Positions 24,801-34,407 are shown, counted from the first letter of the stretch. The stretch: 64,000 bases of DNA from Siphonodentalium dalli (GCA_032622095.1 CP136066.1:107283319-107347318), one strand, 5' to 3'. Notes: a model not told the origin generated them from the sequence alone. Program-made: numbers and translations.

Positions 24801-25091
24801 TAAACTAATATCTCCAAAAAATTCCTTTCATATGATGCTCACCGTACTTCTCTTATTTTTTGTTCCTTTTTCTCTTTTTCGTGTCAAAAACTGAACAACA
24901 TGAAAAATTACAATGCCGGCTATATGCAGTTCAGAAGCAAATAAAGTATCTTTCACAATATCAAATGATAAACCAGTGTTTGTACTTAAACTCAGGATCA
25001 TTGTTGACAGCGAAAAATATATAATGTTTGAAATAACAGTCTTTGAAATTTCGCCTTTTGATGGCAAAACCATCTGTATGGGCGCAGACAT
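3710..25091 (-). CDS. PIGF: PIGF gene: GPI-anchor biosynthesis protein F, five coding exons, complete
   Basis: PIG-F is a multi-span endoplasmic-reticulum membrane protein. In known systems it stabilises the ethanolamine-phosphate transferases PIGO and PIGG, which modify the mannoses of the GPI anchor. Five exons (24843..25091, 14142..14233, 8721..8837, 7267..7375, 3710..3826) join in compatible phases (0, 2, 2, 0) into 227 residues, close to the vertebrate length of about 220. The C-terminal half has the family signature GSWLGAIPIPLDWDRPWQ at residues 172-189, followed by VWPIPC. An LFGAPFFE segment near residue 110 and several hydrophobic stretches also match. The start is fixed by an in-frame TAA four codons upstream of the ATG. 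Intron 1 is about 10.6 kb and full of MITEs. The identification rests on recalled family sequence, without a search, but the match across all exons is strong. Confidence 0.95.
4156..4623. mobile_element. TTAA-flanked foldback MITE, family 1 (AGGTACTCAATCCGA ends)
   Basis: 468 bp bounded by TTAA at 4152-4155 and 4624-4627. Left end AGGTACTCAATCCGATTAAG, right end its inverse. The arms are near-perfect inverted repeats of about 230 bp meeting near 4390, so the whole element is one long hairpin. Sits in PIGF intron 4. TTAA duplication is typical of piggyBac-like elements, but no transposase is present. Confidence 0.85.
4967..5412. mobile_element. Foldback element, 'GAATGAGGTCCCC' family
   Basis: Terminal inverted repeats run from CAAGCCTGCGAATAGCGTGT to its inverse at 5405-5412. 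Inside are two smaller palindromes of 'gagggtgaatttagtgat'. Other members: 30620..31320, 37264..39940 (interrupted), 51141..51290. No target duplication could be defined with confidence. Confidence 0.75.
5932..6138. repeat. 29-bp minisatellite, seven copies
   Basis: The block 'gtcacttcaaatcaaatcaa' recurs at 5941, 5970, 5999, 6028, 6057, 6086 and 6115, an exact 29-bp period with few substitutions. Lies in PIGF intron 4. Confidence 0.95.
7267..7375 (-). CDS. PIGF: PIGF exon 4 (signature exon)
   Basis: 109 bp, acceptor CTATTTCAG, donor GTATGTAC, residues 153-189. Contains GSWLGAIPIPLDWDRPWQ, the most diagnostic stretch of the family (human: GAWLGALPIPLDWERPWQ). The exon ends exactly on the Gln codon in phase 0. 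Confidence 0.97.
7520..7554. repeat. (ATTCT)n microsatellite
   Basis: Short run of 'attctattctattct' in PIGF intron 3. The rest of 5500-14100 outside exons and listed repeats shows nothing that looks coding or structured to me. Confidence 0.7.
8721..8837 (-). CDS. PIGF: PIGF exon 3
   Basis: 117 bp between a pyrimidine-rich acceptor (TTTTTATTCAG) and donor GTTAGTG. It encodes residues 114-153, including ETFHFAIILSACTALPACLC and then LESWIRVF. These match the conserved ETFLF...PCLCLLGPNLKAWLRVF region of human PIG-F. Entry completes the split Glu codon and exit leaves AG (phase 2), as the next exon needs. Confidence 0.95.
10259..10717 (+). mobile_element. TTAA-flanked MITE, family 2 (AGGCCCACTTAATTTTC ends)
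   Basis: Bounded by TTAA at 10255-10258 and 10718-10721. Left end AGGCCCACTTAATTTTCAAG, right end its imperfect inverse (GAAAATTAAGTGGACGT). 459 bp, PIGF intron 2. Related copies at 25177..25808, 29191..29412 and the interrupted 12270..14026. Confidence 0.8.
10982..11461 (+). mobile_element. TTAA-flanked MITE, family 1
   Basis: Bounded by TTAA at 10978-10981 and 11462-11465, ends AGGTACTCAATCCGA and GGATTGAGTACCT. Nearly the same sequence, inverted, lies at 41023..41502, so the two are recent sister copies. Open frames in it are by-products of the hairpin. Confidence 0.85.
13067..13891. mobile_element. DNA transposon remnant with 9-bp target duplication
   Basis: Exact duplication ACCATGAAG at 13058-13066 and 13892-13900 flanks 825 bp with matching ends CAGTCTGAGTAAAC and (inverse) CAGTCTGGGTGAAC. 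Removing the insert restores the host repeat, as the intact copy at 20520 shows. A 9-bp duplication is typical of Mutator-like elements, but the superfamily is not proven. It carries the minus-strand frame 13529..13711. Confidence 0.8.
13529..13711 (-). pseudogene. Short zinc-finger-like frame inside a transposon
   Basis: 60 codons from MSRHKLTADNICRVCDYSFS, with one C-x2-C pair and a basic C-terminal half. It lies wholly inside the 825-bp element with the 9-bp target duplication, so it is probably a relic of an element-encoded DNA-binding protein and not a host gene. No second metal pair is visible in frame. Product not recognised. Confidence 0.35.
14142..14233 (-). CDS. PIGF: PIGF exon 2
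   Basis: 92 bp. Acceptor TTTTCAG and donor GTAAGTAAT flank an open frame beginning VAYLVQRILVITVF and ending LFGAPFFE, with the last codon split (phase 2). The LFGAP motif corresponds to the conserved YGAP segment of vertebrate PIG-F. The exon is one transmembrane helix. Confidence 0.93.
16224..17267. mobile_element. hAT-like non-autonomous element (TAGGGGTGCCACGA ends)
   Basis: 1044 bp in PIGF intron 1. Left end TAGGGGTGCCACGACTAATC, right end inverse ATAATCGTGGCACTTCTA, with runs of 'atcgattat' palindromes just inside both ends. Flanking 8-mers no longer match, so this is an old copy. Sister copies at 37313..39581 and 61640..62425. Confidence 0.75.
19729..19885. mobile_element. 157-bp hairpin MITE
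   Basis: Arms of about 60 bp containing 'ggaaaggtacagggcga' and 'atactgtggcaaat' meet near 19805. The ends read GGGGATGGCGGTGTGGTG and, inverted, CACCACACTGTTATCCCC. The centre is a second small stem, 'taatgggc'/'gcccatta'. PIGF intron 1. Confidence 0.75.
20094..20608 (+). mobile_element. 'TGTCCCCC' repeat element, uninterrupted copy
   Basis: About 515 bp with AAAAGGTCAGCTGACC at the left, TGTCCCCC at 20117 and GGGGGACA at the right. Two internal copies, roughly 190 bp apart, of a block with 'gttgaaattttctaagtcg' and 'gtaggaggag', then a tail 'gaacggacggacagacgg'. Serves as the intact reference for the copy broken at 13067. Confidence 0.75.
21550..24700. mobile_element. ~3.15-kb element with long inverted terminal regions
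   Basis: CAGGGGCCTGTAACGCGCTC at 21550 returns inverted at 24661-24700, with the following ~90 bp (GC-rich, 'acgcgccttcttcgcgtt') also inverted. Further in, 21840-22110 is the inverse of 24135-24460, so the arms total over 500 bp. The interior has no recognisable transposase. The element ends about 140 bp from PIGF exon 1. An 18-C run at 21486-21503 lies just outside. Confidence 0.7.
22648..22830. mobile_element. Small foldback relative nested in the long-TIR element
   Basis: 183-bp hairpin with ends CAGGGTCCTG and CAGGCCCCTG and arms sharing 'gaagcaggcgc', 'atatag' and 'cactgc' with the ends of the host element at 21550 and 24700. The flanks TGGCAAAA and TTGCAAAA differ at one base and may be an 8-bp target duplication. 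Confidence 0.65.
24843..25091 (-). CDS. PIGF: PIGF exon 1 (start codon, first two membrane segments)
   Basis: Encodes residues 1-83 starting MSAPIQMVLPSK. There are two hydrophobic stretches (about residues 18-38 and 54-72), then a basic run KREKGTKNKR expected on the cytosolic side. An in-frame TAA just upstream fixes the ATG. The exon ends at ACG followed by donor GTGAGC, phase 0. The N terminus of PIG-F is poorly conserved, so this exon is assigned by topology, phase and open frame more than by identity. Confidence 0.85.
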
Positions 25092-25176
25092 GTTGTTTTA
25101 CTTTTTAACCGGGAAATACAAGTGAGCTCTATATCGTAACTCAATTACTTATTCGTAATTCCCAATTCAAACTTAA

Positions 25177-25808
25177 AGGCCCACTTAATTTTCGAGTCAT
25201 CGATTATTTTTTTTATAGATTTGATATACGGTTTTAAATTAATAACAATCTATGACATAAAATATAATTAAAATACTATAATTCATCATCATTTGGAATG
25301 TCTGTGCACAGGTTTTGGTAGTTTTATATACCTTTTTCATGAAAATGATATCACTATTGTTAATAATAAGAATTCTTATTATTAACAATAGTGACAGTGA
25401 TATCATTTTCATGAAAAGGGTATATAAAACTACCAAAACCTGTGGTCTGTGTCTCGTAAGGTGCCCATAGATTAATAGAAAATAGCTGAAATAATACAAT
25501 ATTAATATCCCACCTTTGGCTCCCAAAATACAACAGAATTCATACTGAAGATGTATTTTAATGGAAGGGGAATAACTCTATATCTAAATATATAGAGTTA
25601 TTCCCCTTGCATTGAAAGTAATTTGCTTTGTGCATTAACATGACCACAGAACAGACGCCAGTTTCTCAATAAAAACAACATGTTCACAGTTTATTACATC
25701 CAATAAGTTGAAAATACAATGTTTTGGAGCTTCCTCTTTCAAATTGTATATAAATATGGCATATATTTTACATAATGGGAATTGGGGGTTCGAAAATTAA
25801 GTGGGCCT
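25177..25808 (+). mobile_element. TTAA-flanked MITE, family 2, next to the PIGF start
   Basis: Bounded by TTAA at 25173-25176 and 25809-25812, ends AGGCCCACTTAATTTTCGAG and TTCGAAAATTAAGTGGGCCT. Begins 86 bp upstream of the PIGF start codon, so it occupies the likely 5' UTR or promoter. Contains the foldback 25307..25444. Confidence 0.85.
25307..25444. mobile_element. Near-perfect 138-bp foldback with 7-bp target duplication
   Basis: Ends CACAGGTTTTGGTAGTTTTA and exact inverse, arms about 68 bp meeting at 'aagaattctt', with very few mismatches. GTCTGTG at 25300-25306 and 25445-25451 is the target duplication. The uninterrupted family 2 copy at 10259 lacks it, confirming insertion. Confidence 0.85.
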
Positions 25809-25812
25809 TTAA

Positions 25813-26266
25813 AGGTACTCAATCCGAACACAGGGTCCCCATACCATCAAGATACAACAACAACATTTCTTCAAAATACGATTTAGTTATGAGAATCGAT
25901 TAATTGCAAAAACAAATGCTAACCGCTGTCAACTATGGTATCAAATTTCCCAAAAAGTTTTATTTATCAACATTTTGTTCAATGAAATATGGCCGTATTA
26001 TCACTTGAGTATTCACTAAATTTTGCCATATTACCACTTGGTTTTAGAGTTATCCTTCTTCGTCCGCAATTTTGATCGAGACCGTCCATTTAAAGGCGTG
26101 TTTGTGGGCCACAAATAATTGAACTTCTCGAGAAATAACTTCAAAAATCGATATCTGATCACACTCTGAGCTTTGATGGGTGGGTTCCTCGGCTTTAATA
26201 AAATATTTTATACCCTCAAAGCCAAAGAAATAGTAATTTAGGAGCATTAATTCAGATAATGCATCT
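25813..26266 (+). mobile_element. TTAA-flanked MITE, family 1, sharing a TTAA with its neighbour
   Basis: Left end AGGTACTCAATCCGA starts at the TTAA (25809-25812) that also closes the family 2 element to its left. The right end is diverged (CAGATAATGCATCT) before TTAA 26267-26270. Internal 'gaggaacccac'-type blocks match the other family 1 copies. Confidence 0.75.
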
Positions 26267-26839
26267 TTAAAGTAACACCAAGATATATATATATCTCACA
26301 ATGTGCGATGTCGCTATACACATTTGTTTGATCATGGCTATATATCGGCAAGCAGCCATGTTTTTGATCGAATATCATTCAAATTTGATAACTCCCATCC
26401 AGAAGTGATCCTGAACATGTCCGTAAATTTTCAAAATATTTCTCTAATAAATGTCGGTTGGAGCAGGTTGGAGGGCATAAATGTTCAAATGTGGAATCTA
26501 AGATGACCACTATAGTGGCCATGTTTTTGAATGAAATTTTAAACTAAAGGTCACCCTGAAGATCCATATGTATGGGAGGCCAAATTCACATTTAATAGCT
26601 GATTAAGTGCAATTGCCTCACTCACAACTCCATTATGTTAAGCATAATGCCATTATGCTTAAGCATAATAGGTTTTCATAACCTTACTACCTTACATATA
26701 ATGGTATCATCTAAGGTAAATAAATATATGTCAAAAGTTACTGACAATATCAGTAATTGGCTGCATCCATTTCAGCTCCAGGGGAGTCTTGAGATATGGA
26801 ATTTGAATTATGCTTAATTAAACGTAATACAAATTCCAT

Positions 26840-27206
26840 CAGAATCGATTAATTGCCCAAAAATAATGCTAACCACAGTCAACTATAGTATAAAATTGCC
26901 AAAAACATTTTATTTATGAACATTTTGTTCAACTAAATTTTGCTGGTTTGTCAAATATCTGACACAAAGATGTCAAAGAAGCCACTTGATTTTAGAGTTA
27001 TCCATCTTTATCCGCAATTTGGTCTTCTCGTCAACTTTTACTGGGCCACTAAATATTCCAGGTGGTGAAAAATAATAGATTTCAAAAATCGATATCTGAT
27101 CACTCTTGAGCTTTGACGGGTGGGTTCCTCAACTCGAATCAAATATTTTTTACCCCTGAAGCCAAATAAATAGTAATTGAGGGGCGCTTAATCGGATTGA
27201 GTACCT
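26840..27206 (+). mobile_element. Family 1 MITE, left end lost
   Basis: Right end ATCGGATTGAGTACCT beside TTAA at 27207-27210, with the same internal blocks as 25813..26266. The left boundary is not definable. Followed to 27800 by degenerate copies of the 'aagatgg...ccatgttttt' unit. Confidence 0.65.
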
Positions 27207-28629
27207 TTAAGCGTAATGCTATTAAATGTGAATTTGGCCTCCCATACATACCGTATGAAGTTTGGTGACGATCAGATGAGAGATGTGACTTGTAGGGTTT
27301 GCTAAATGATTTAGTCATACAAAGAGTAAAATCCAAGATGACCGATGGCAGCCATGTTTTTTTAACAGAATATAGAAAAAATGGTAAGCTCCCATCTAGA
27401 TAATCACCCCGAGGATCCATATTAAGTTTGATGATGACCAGATGAGGGACGTGGCCTGTAGGGTTTGCCAAAGGAATTAGTTATGCAAAGAGTAATATCC
27501 AAGAATGCTACCAGCGACCATGTTTTTCATTGAAAATTGTTCAAATTCAATAGGTCCCATCTAGAGGCGATCCCAAATCTGTAAAATTTAAAAACATTTC
27601 GCCAATGATTGTGGGCTGCATGGTGGGCTGCATGGTGTGCTGATGGATTCAAATATGAAATTCGATATGGCCACTGGCAGCCATGTTTTTTAACAGAATT
27701 CGTAAAAAATTAGTAAGCTCCCATCTTACTCACTCAGAAGATCCATTGGGGATGATTGAATGAGAATTGTGACCTGTAGGGTGTGCTAAAGGATCTAATT
27801 AGTCATATGAAGGCGACACTCCAGTTTCTTACCCCATCCCTTGAAAAAACATGCATGGTGAAATTCAGGTGGCAACCTGAATGACCATTTATAGTTATAA
27901 ACCAATTAAGTTATATATGTATGCAATGAATGCATTATGAACTTTCCTGTGTTCATAATTTTTTTTAGTCAAAATAGAGTTATGCCCCTTGATCTGCACA
28001 GCAAAAATTGCATTTTCATGCAAAAACCACTCCAAAATGGCCCACTTTCCACCCATATAACATGAAATTTTTTCGGCTATACCAACCTAACACTATCACA
28101 AAAATACTGGCTTAGCTATGCAATATGAAATTTTTTTAGAATTAAAATATTGGAGTTTTGAAAGCAGATGACAAATTTTCAAGTGAAATAACACGATCTG
28201 AATGTTACAGCCACTGTTTCACCATGCCACCTGTGGCTATATCTATAAAAATGTTAGGACACATTGATTAAAAAAATTTAGCATTCCATAACCAAACTTC
28301 CCTTGGCCCATGGTCTATATATATGGAGCCCAATATGGGTGACTCTTTTTTACAAGAAATTCACCCCTACTGAAACTGTGGAGTGTCACCAAAGAGTAAA
28401 ATAGAAGATGGCTGCCAGTGGCCATGTTTTTCATTGGCAATTGTTCAAATTCAATAGGTGACACTCCACAGTTTCGAATGATCAGGCGGGATAAATTTCT
28501 TATAACTTATAATAGAGTACTGGTCAATGTTTTCTGGTCCCATGGATGTGTATTGACAGCAGGTTAGTTATTCATTTTTGGATTTTTAGAGTATGTATTT
28601 GAGTTTTGAAAAATATTGCTTGAGGTGAA

Positions 28630-28985
28630 CTTGACCCCACCAGTATCAAGCAGTAGCGACTCTCGAAAGATCAGATTTAAACCAACTGAGTATGATGTCG
28701 TGAACGCCAATATAGACTCACAGACAATGTAAAATAATGTTGTGGTCCCAAGTGTCAAATGCTGCGATTAAATCTAGCATCAGTCATATAAATGTCAAAT
28801 CATTCTTTTTTTAATTTTATGAGTGCCATCTCTCCTGAGTGGTTACTTCTGAAGGCAGACTGAAATTTATCAAACAAATTGTGGCTGTTCACATACTCAA
28901 GAAGTTGGATACTGCATGAGACCCTTTTCCAGAACTCTCAAAAGAAATGACAAATTGGACACTGGTGTTTGATAGTAGGTGTTTG
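28630..28985 (-). pseudogene. CR1-like LINE reverse transcriptase fragment
   Basis: Minus-strand reading, with several frame changes and stops, gives SNLSFLLRVLEK, then NSHNLFDKFQSAFRSNHSGE, then AAFDTWDHNIILH and LSWFKSDLS. These are the fingers/palm motifs of CR1/L2-type non-LTR reverse transcriptases (the SNLPFLSKxLEK, FQSAFRxxHSTE and AAFDTVDH motifs). Frameshifts and in-frame stops mean it is dead. Confidence 0.75.
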
Positions 28986-29077
28986 ATAGCATTGTTTCTA
29001 AAAACATGAAGAGTCAATTTTGATACTTTTCACCAATGAATATCGGTGCAATGTTTAGTTATTTCACAAGTTGGACA

Positions 29078-29143
29078 GCGCATTCTCCTATATATGCGAG
29101 GCTTCCTATGGGAGACTTCCATATATAAGATAATGCACTGGCA
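29078..29143. repeat. Short hairpin repeat ('agagaatgca' family)
   Basis: 'cattctcctatatatgcgag', then 'tcctatggga', then the imperfect inverse. Further members at 37215..37250 (half), 41572..41697 and 46282..46345. Each is a roughly 65-85 bp hairpin around a 'ccctatggg'-like turn. Confidence 0.65.
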
Positions 29144-29190
29144 CAGGATCTTTAATGATGCCAGCGCAGCGCCCATCATGAAATTGTTAA

Positions 29191-29412
29191 AGGCCTATTT
29201 AATTTTCGAGTCACATTATTTTTTTTATAGTGCCTTGATATACGGTTTTAATAACAATCAATGCCATAAAATATGATTAAAATACTATATAATTCATCAC
29301 CATTTGAAATGTCTGTGTCTCAGAAGATGCCCATAGAGAAATAGAAAACAGCTGAAATCATACAAAGATTACCCCCGTTTTGGCTCCCAGAATGCAACAG
29401 AATTCAAATGCG
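29191..29412 (+). mobile_element. Family 2 MITE, right end truncated
   Basis: Follows TTAA (29187-29190) with AGGCCTATTTAATTTTCGAG and the family's 'ttgatatacggttttaataac' block, and stops near 29412. Between 29420 and 30600 I see only diffuse repeats with 'gacctggtaacc' and no coding signal. Confidence 0.65.
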
Positions 29413-30619
29413 CCTATCCCATGACAATCCCCTGGTCAGGTGATCCATCTGTACCTTTTCCTACATATCTTCTAAGCTGATAAGGAACACTCTTTATTGT
29501 TCATATTTGCCCCTTTAAGTCGTCTGAGGTCAACGCATCTATCTCATGACACACTACGGGTCAATTTATCTGTGTTTAAATTTTCACCGACCAGATTGCA
29601 ATCATTTTGGGTAAATAATTAATTATTTAGTTAAATTAATTAATAGAGCCCTTTTAAGACCTGAGGTAAACCGAACATATCTAATAACAAGACAGTCAAT
29701 GACTGTGGGGTCGCTCACCAGACTGCAAAGACTAATAAGACTGGGACTCTGGAGACCACAACAGTCAGCACTATTCATAATCACTTTAAAAGAAGTAGAT
29801 TTAAACAGGATATGTGGCTAGAGAGACTTCAAGTATGTAGATTGGTGAAAATCCACCTTGAAATTACCAACTGTACACTACTGATCACCCCCCCCCCTCC
29901 TCCAGCTCAACAAGTCCCCTCCCGACTGGGCTCCAGACTCCCAAGTCTTAGGTTGGAACTTCACAACCGACACCTCAAACTTTCTCAATTGTTGGAAATT
30001 TCCAATCTCACAAGCGCCTTTTTCTAAAACAATTTAGACATGTTTGAAGCCCAATTATCCATGGACCCAAAACACAATACATGTATGTTTTAATGAATTT
30101 GGTATTTCAATGATTTTATTAGACACAAAAGTGTTAACTCCCCATAGCCCGCCATTTCTTGACAGGTTGATTTTAACAAATCTGAATATCAGTCACTAAA
30201 GGATCCTCCATACTATATGTTAGCTAAATAGTCCAACCTCTCTTGAGAAGACATTTTAAGAATTACTATAGGGACATATAGTTATGTCCCTGGTCCCACC
30301 CTATTTAACCTGGTAACCCCATCTGAATAAATTTGAATCCCAAACACCAAAGAACCCTTCATACATATCATAAATATCAGTAAAATAGACCTGATGGTCC
30401 TTGTGAAGGAAGCATATTAAGAGGGAAACTGTCCTTCGCTTGGCCCCTATTTGACCAGGTGACCCCATTAAAAAAAATCTGAATTGCAGTCAAGGAAGAA
30501 CATCAGTCAACTAGTTCTTGCAAACATATTTTAAGAATTACTATGTAGTGAAATAGTTAAGTCTCTGGCTCTGCCCTTATTTGACTTTGTGATCCCATTT
30601 TCACAAATCTGATAAGGAT

Positions 30620-31320
30620 AAGATTGAAGTTCCCCAGTTGAAGTTGGTGATGTTCACCCATTGGGCACCTCAATTATGAATTTTATCTTCTGCAAATTAG
30701 GGCATATAGAAACTTCCTAGAAGGGAACAACAATGTAAATTTGATACTATAGATACTATAGGGAACAACAATGTAAATTTGATACTATAGATACTTCCCA
30801 GAAGATGAGGCCTAAGCAGAATGAGGTCTCCAGATGGTGAATTTGGTGATGCTAGCCCACTGTGTGGGATAGCATCACTAAAAGCATGTCTGTTCCTACA
30901 TCGTGCATGTAGGAACAGACATGCAACACAATGTATTATACAATCAAGCCTTGAAATAGTGTGATAGTGTGTCTGTCATTTGCAGAATGAGGTCCTCAGA
31001 GGGTTAATTTAGTGACGCTACCCGCACAGTGGGCTAGCATCACTAAATTAACCCTCTGGGGACCTCATTCTGCTAAGGCCCTCAACTGCTATGTCGACCT
31101 AGGATAAGATTGAAGTTCCCCAGTTGAAGTTGGTGATGTTCACCCATTGGGCACCTCAATTATGAATTTATCTTCTGCAAATTAGGGGATCTAGAAACTT
31201 CCTAGAACGGAAATGTAACTAACAGCAATGTTAATTTGATACTATAGATACTTCCCAGAAGATGAGGCCTAAGCAGAACTAAATTCACCCTCTGGTGACC
31301 TCATTCTGCAAATGAGACAT
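30620..31320. mobile_element. 'GAATGAGGTCCCC' foldback cluster
   Basis: Two copies of 'gataagattgaagttcccca' (30625 and 31105) and of 'cttcccagaagatgaggcc' (30800 and 31250) bracket palindromes of 'gaatttagtgatgctagcc'. An 18-bp perfect stem at 30884-30901/30907-30924 with a 5-base loop sits in the middle. Confidence 0.65.
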
Positions 31321-31639
31321 GATATTTGTCCTGATTTGAACAATACATGATAGATTGGGAATTAATGACTTCTAGCAGATCTGCAAGGAATGTTTATAAA
31401 AATGTCAAGATTTTATTTGACATGATTGTGTAGGCATACCCAGCATATATACAGTTACAGCCAAAGTAAATGCTTCTTATTAATGATTCTGTCAAGAATT
31501 TGAGTAAATTTTATTTTTGGGATCAGGCCAGGGTGGCAGAAGCAGTGCACTTGAGTGAAGGGCCAGGGGGCACAACCTTCAGAAATGTAATGGCATTAGT
31601 TTTTCAATTTTCAAAAAATGTTAAACAATATATATATAT

Positions 31640-32510
31640 ACTAGAAGGTGACCCGACTTCGTCCGGGCTATTAAAAAACCAAATTTCAAGTCGATTGCTC
31701 CACCCGTTTCCTAGATCTGGTCTGCGCATGCGCGAAGCTGGTGTCGCACGTGCTCGGCGACCCGATAAAATTCGTATCCGGGGCAAGATACATTCACATA
31801 CCAAATTTAAAGTCAATATCTCAACCCGTTTCCGAGATCTCGTCTGCGCATGCGCGAAGCTGGCGTCGCACGTGCTCGGCGACCCGATAAAATTCGTATC
31901 CGGGGCAAGATACATTCACATACCAAATTTCAAGTCGATAGCTACACCCGTTTCCGAGATATATAGCCCAATGTCATTTGCGGATACCTCGGCCGGTGAT
32001 GAGTTAACGCGACACAGTCAAATGCATCGGCAGGGTGTGAGTTAACGTAATCTAACTTTATGACCTCTGACGACGTCATAGAAATTACGCATTGATTTTA
32101 TCCTGATAAAAGCATCGTACCACTTGTACCTAATAATTGAGGCAGATAACTAAAACGGATACATACATATTATATATCGTTGGAAAGATAAAGCCACACA
32201 GATTCTAACCGTGCAAATTATATGACTGGCAATTTATTATTCGCGCTATATCGAATCGATTTGTGAGCACCGAACTGAAATATATTAGCGCAAAAACGGC
32301 GTAAAAATAGATTTGACCTCCGCACGTGAAAAGTTGACCTCGCACGGACAAATAAATATGCCTATGTTCGTCTCCGGCCGAAAATACCCTAAAATACCAA
32401 ATTTCATCGAAATTGGCTTAGTCGTTTTCGAGTCCATCGATTTCAAACACACACACACACAAACAAACACACACACACACAGATCTTTCAAAATATATAA
32501 TAGATAATTG
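31640..32510 (+). repeat. Interspersed repeat with ~122-bp internal tandem units
   Basis: Opens 'ctagaaggtgacccgacttc'. The unit starting 'ccaaatttcaagtcgat' recurs at 31679, 31801 and 31923 and includes 'ctgcgcatgcgcgaagctgg' and 'cacgtgctcggcgacccgat'. Ends in a (ca)n run at 32450-32480 and 'aaaatatataatagata'. The repeats keep one frame open for 191 codons on the plus strand, which I regard as an artefact. The opening resembles 42551. Confidence 0.7.
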
Positions 32511-32689
32511 ACCATGGAGTTAAATACAATTTTTTTAATTTTTTTAAAAATATTTTAATAAAAAAAACAATTCCACAGTTTTTTTTAAATCTTCTTTTAT
32601 TTTTTAATATATCATCTCTTTTCTTTTATTTTCTTTTTTGGTTAAAGAGTTCAATCTGAATTTTTTTTTTTTGAGTTATGTCCCTGGAC

Positions 32690-33115
32690 CCACCCACATT
32701 TGACCCAGTGACATTTGAACAAATCTGAACCCCAGTCAACCAAGGATCCTTCATACCAAATATGAACCCATTTGGCCTGATGGTATTTGAGAAGAAGATG
32801 TTTAAAAGAATTACTATGGAGGGAAAGATTTATGGCCCTGGTTTCTCAACTAATCAACCTGGTAACCTCATTTGAACAAATCTGAATGTGATTCACCTAG
32901 GGAACATCTTCAACAAATATGAACCAACTAATTGACCTGATGACCTCATTTGAACAAATCTGAATGTGATTCACCTAGGGAACATCTTCACCAAATATGA
33001 ACCCGTTACGTCTTCCGTTTCGGGAGAAGATGATTCATGACAGACGGACAGATGGACGGACGGACGAGGAGTGATGACTATAGCTCCACCGGAGACTTCG
33101 TCTCAGGTGAGCTAA
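32690..33115. repeat. Interspersed repeat ending in a 'gacggacgg' tail
   Basis: Three degenerate ~100-bp blocks with 'acctggtaacctcatttgaacaaatctgaa' parts, then 'gacggacagatggacggacg', 'gactatagctccaccgg' and 'aggtgagctaaaa'. Similar blocks without the tail occupy 30210-30620. Non-coding. Confidence 0.6.
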
Positions 33116-33124
33116 AAATCCCTT

Positions 33125-33393
33125 GGTCAATTTTACTCATAATATTATCAGATATATGCAACAAATAAATGAATTTGATCCATGGATGAGTTCAAAATAC
33201 ACTCATTTACTTTATGAACCATGTAAAACAACATGGTAATTGTAATGAAAATGAGTCTATGGCTCGAGTCATTAAGCACATGGGTGTATTTTGCACTCAC
33301 CCATGGCTCAAATTCATTCATTTGTTGCATATATTCAGTTGAGTTTAATAGCAGAATGTCCTATAAATGGCCAGATTTAGTGTACAGTCCCCT
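33125..33393 (-). mobile_element. Family 3 MITE, intact end at right
   Basis: Ends TAGTGTACAGTCCCCT at 33393 beside TTAA 33394-33397, with 'ggccagattt' just inside. The other side fades near 33125. Between it and 34190 I see only AT-rich sequence without features. Confidence 0.55.
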
Positions 33394-34194
33394 TTAAGAA
33401 AGACCAGACAAAAGATAAAGCTTGAATTATTTCATTCTTAAAAAATAATTTTTATATACATGTATATATATGTACAATAAATACTTATTGTACAAATAGA
33501 GTATACAATTGTTGATTCAATATTTCACAAAGTTAAACTCACCATATACTGGCTAATGTTTTCACTTTATAATACTAATTAACCCATAGTTCTTGAAATG
33601 AATTTGTTTCTAGTTTATTATCTCTACATTCAAATGTAATTGGATAAACAACCATATATAGAAAATAAAATGTTGTGCTGGAATTATGAGATAATAACCA
33701 ATAAATTCTGTTTATGCAGCACAAACAATTTCAAAATAAAATATGTGTATGTTTAGGATGTAGAAATTTTTTGTCTGTAATTTAGCAATTAAATTAGATT
33801 TGAAATATATGTTCAATATGCGAACTACTCTTCTGGTTTTAAAATATGACTTATCAGCTCAAGCCTGGAAATAAGCGTCCGGTCATGGTCAATGACCGGC
33901 TGAGAAGCCCAAATGACCAGTACATGTTTGCGATAGTGATTATGACTGGTGCTCATTTGTGTATGCACTGATAAATATGCTGCATTGTTTTGTTGATTCA
34001 ATGTGTAAGATAATAAATTTGTTACTTGTACATTGTAATTGCATGTTTTTAAAACTACTTATTCTCAATATGGCTTGACAAGAGTTAAGACATGTATTTA
34101 TTTATGTGTGTCGCTAGTGTATTCAAACATGTTTTCTTGTCAAAATGCCCAATAGACATAACGGATAGCATATACTTTGACCTTTTGACAGGTA

Positions 34195-34407
34195 CAGTAA
34201 TGCCCTAAGTAATCGACTCCTTAACCACAGAAGAATTATGGGTAACTTTTCAGGATTTAGTCAAAAATATGGCTTGTTGGCATTCATCGGAAAGCTCTCG
34301 GCGAGAGCTTTCTGATAAATGGCAACAAGCCATATTTTCGACTAAATCCTGAAAAGTTACCCATAATTCTGCTGTGGTTAAGGATTCGATTACTTAGGGC
34401 ATTACTG
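34195..34407. mobile_element. TA-flanked hairpin MITE (CAGTAATGCCCTAAGTAATC)
   Basis: 213 bp flanked by TA (34193-34194, 34408-34409). Perfect or near-perfect inverted arms of about 100 bp meet at 'ctctcggcgagag'. TA duplication and CAGT ends fit Tc1/mariner/pogo MITEs. It lies about 380 bp past the MNS1 stop. Confidence 0.85.

Noticed and set aside
30884-30924. microRNA precursor
   Set aside because: The stem is only 18 bp with a perfect match and a 5-base loop, too short for a typical precursor, and sits in a foldback repeat.
31470-32045. 191-codon plus-strand frame
   Set aside because: It is kept open by ~122-bp tandem repeats with no stop in this frame. No domain, and both strands are open there.
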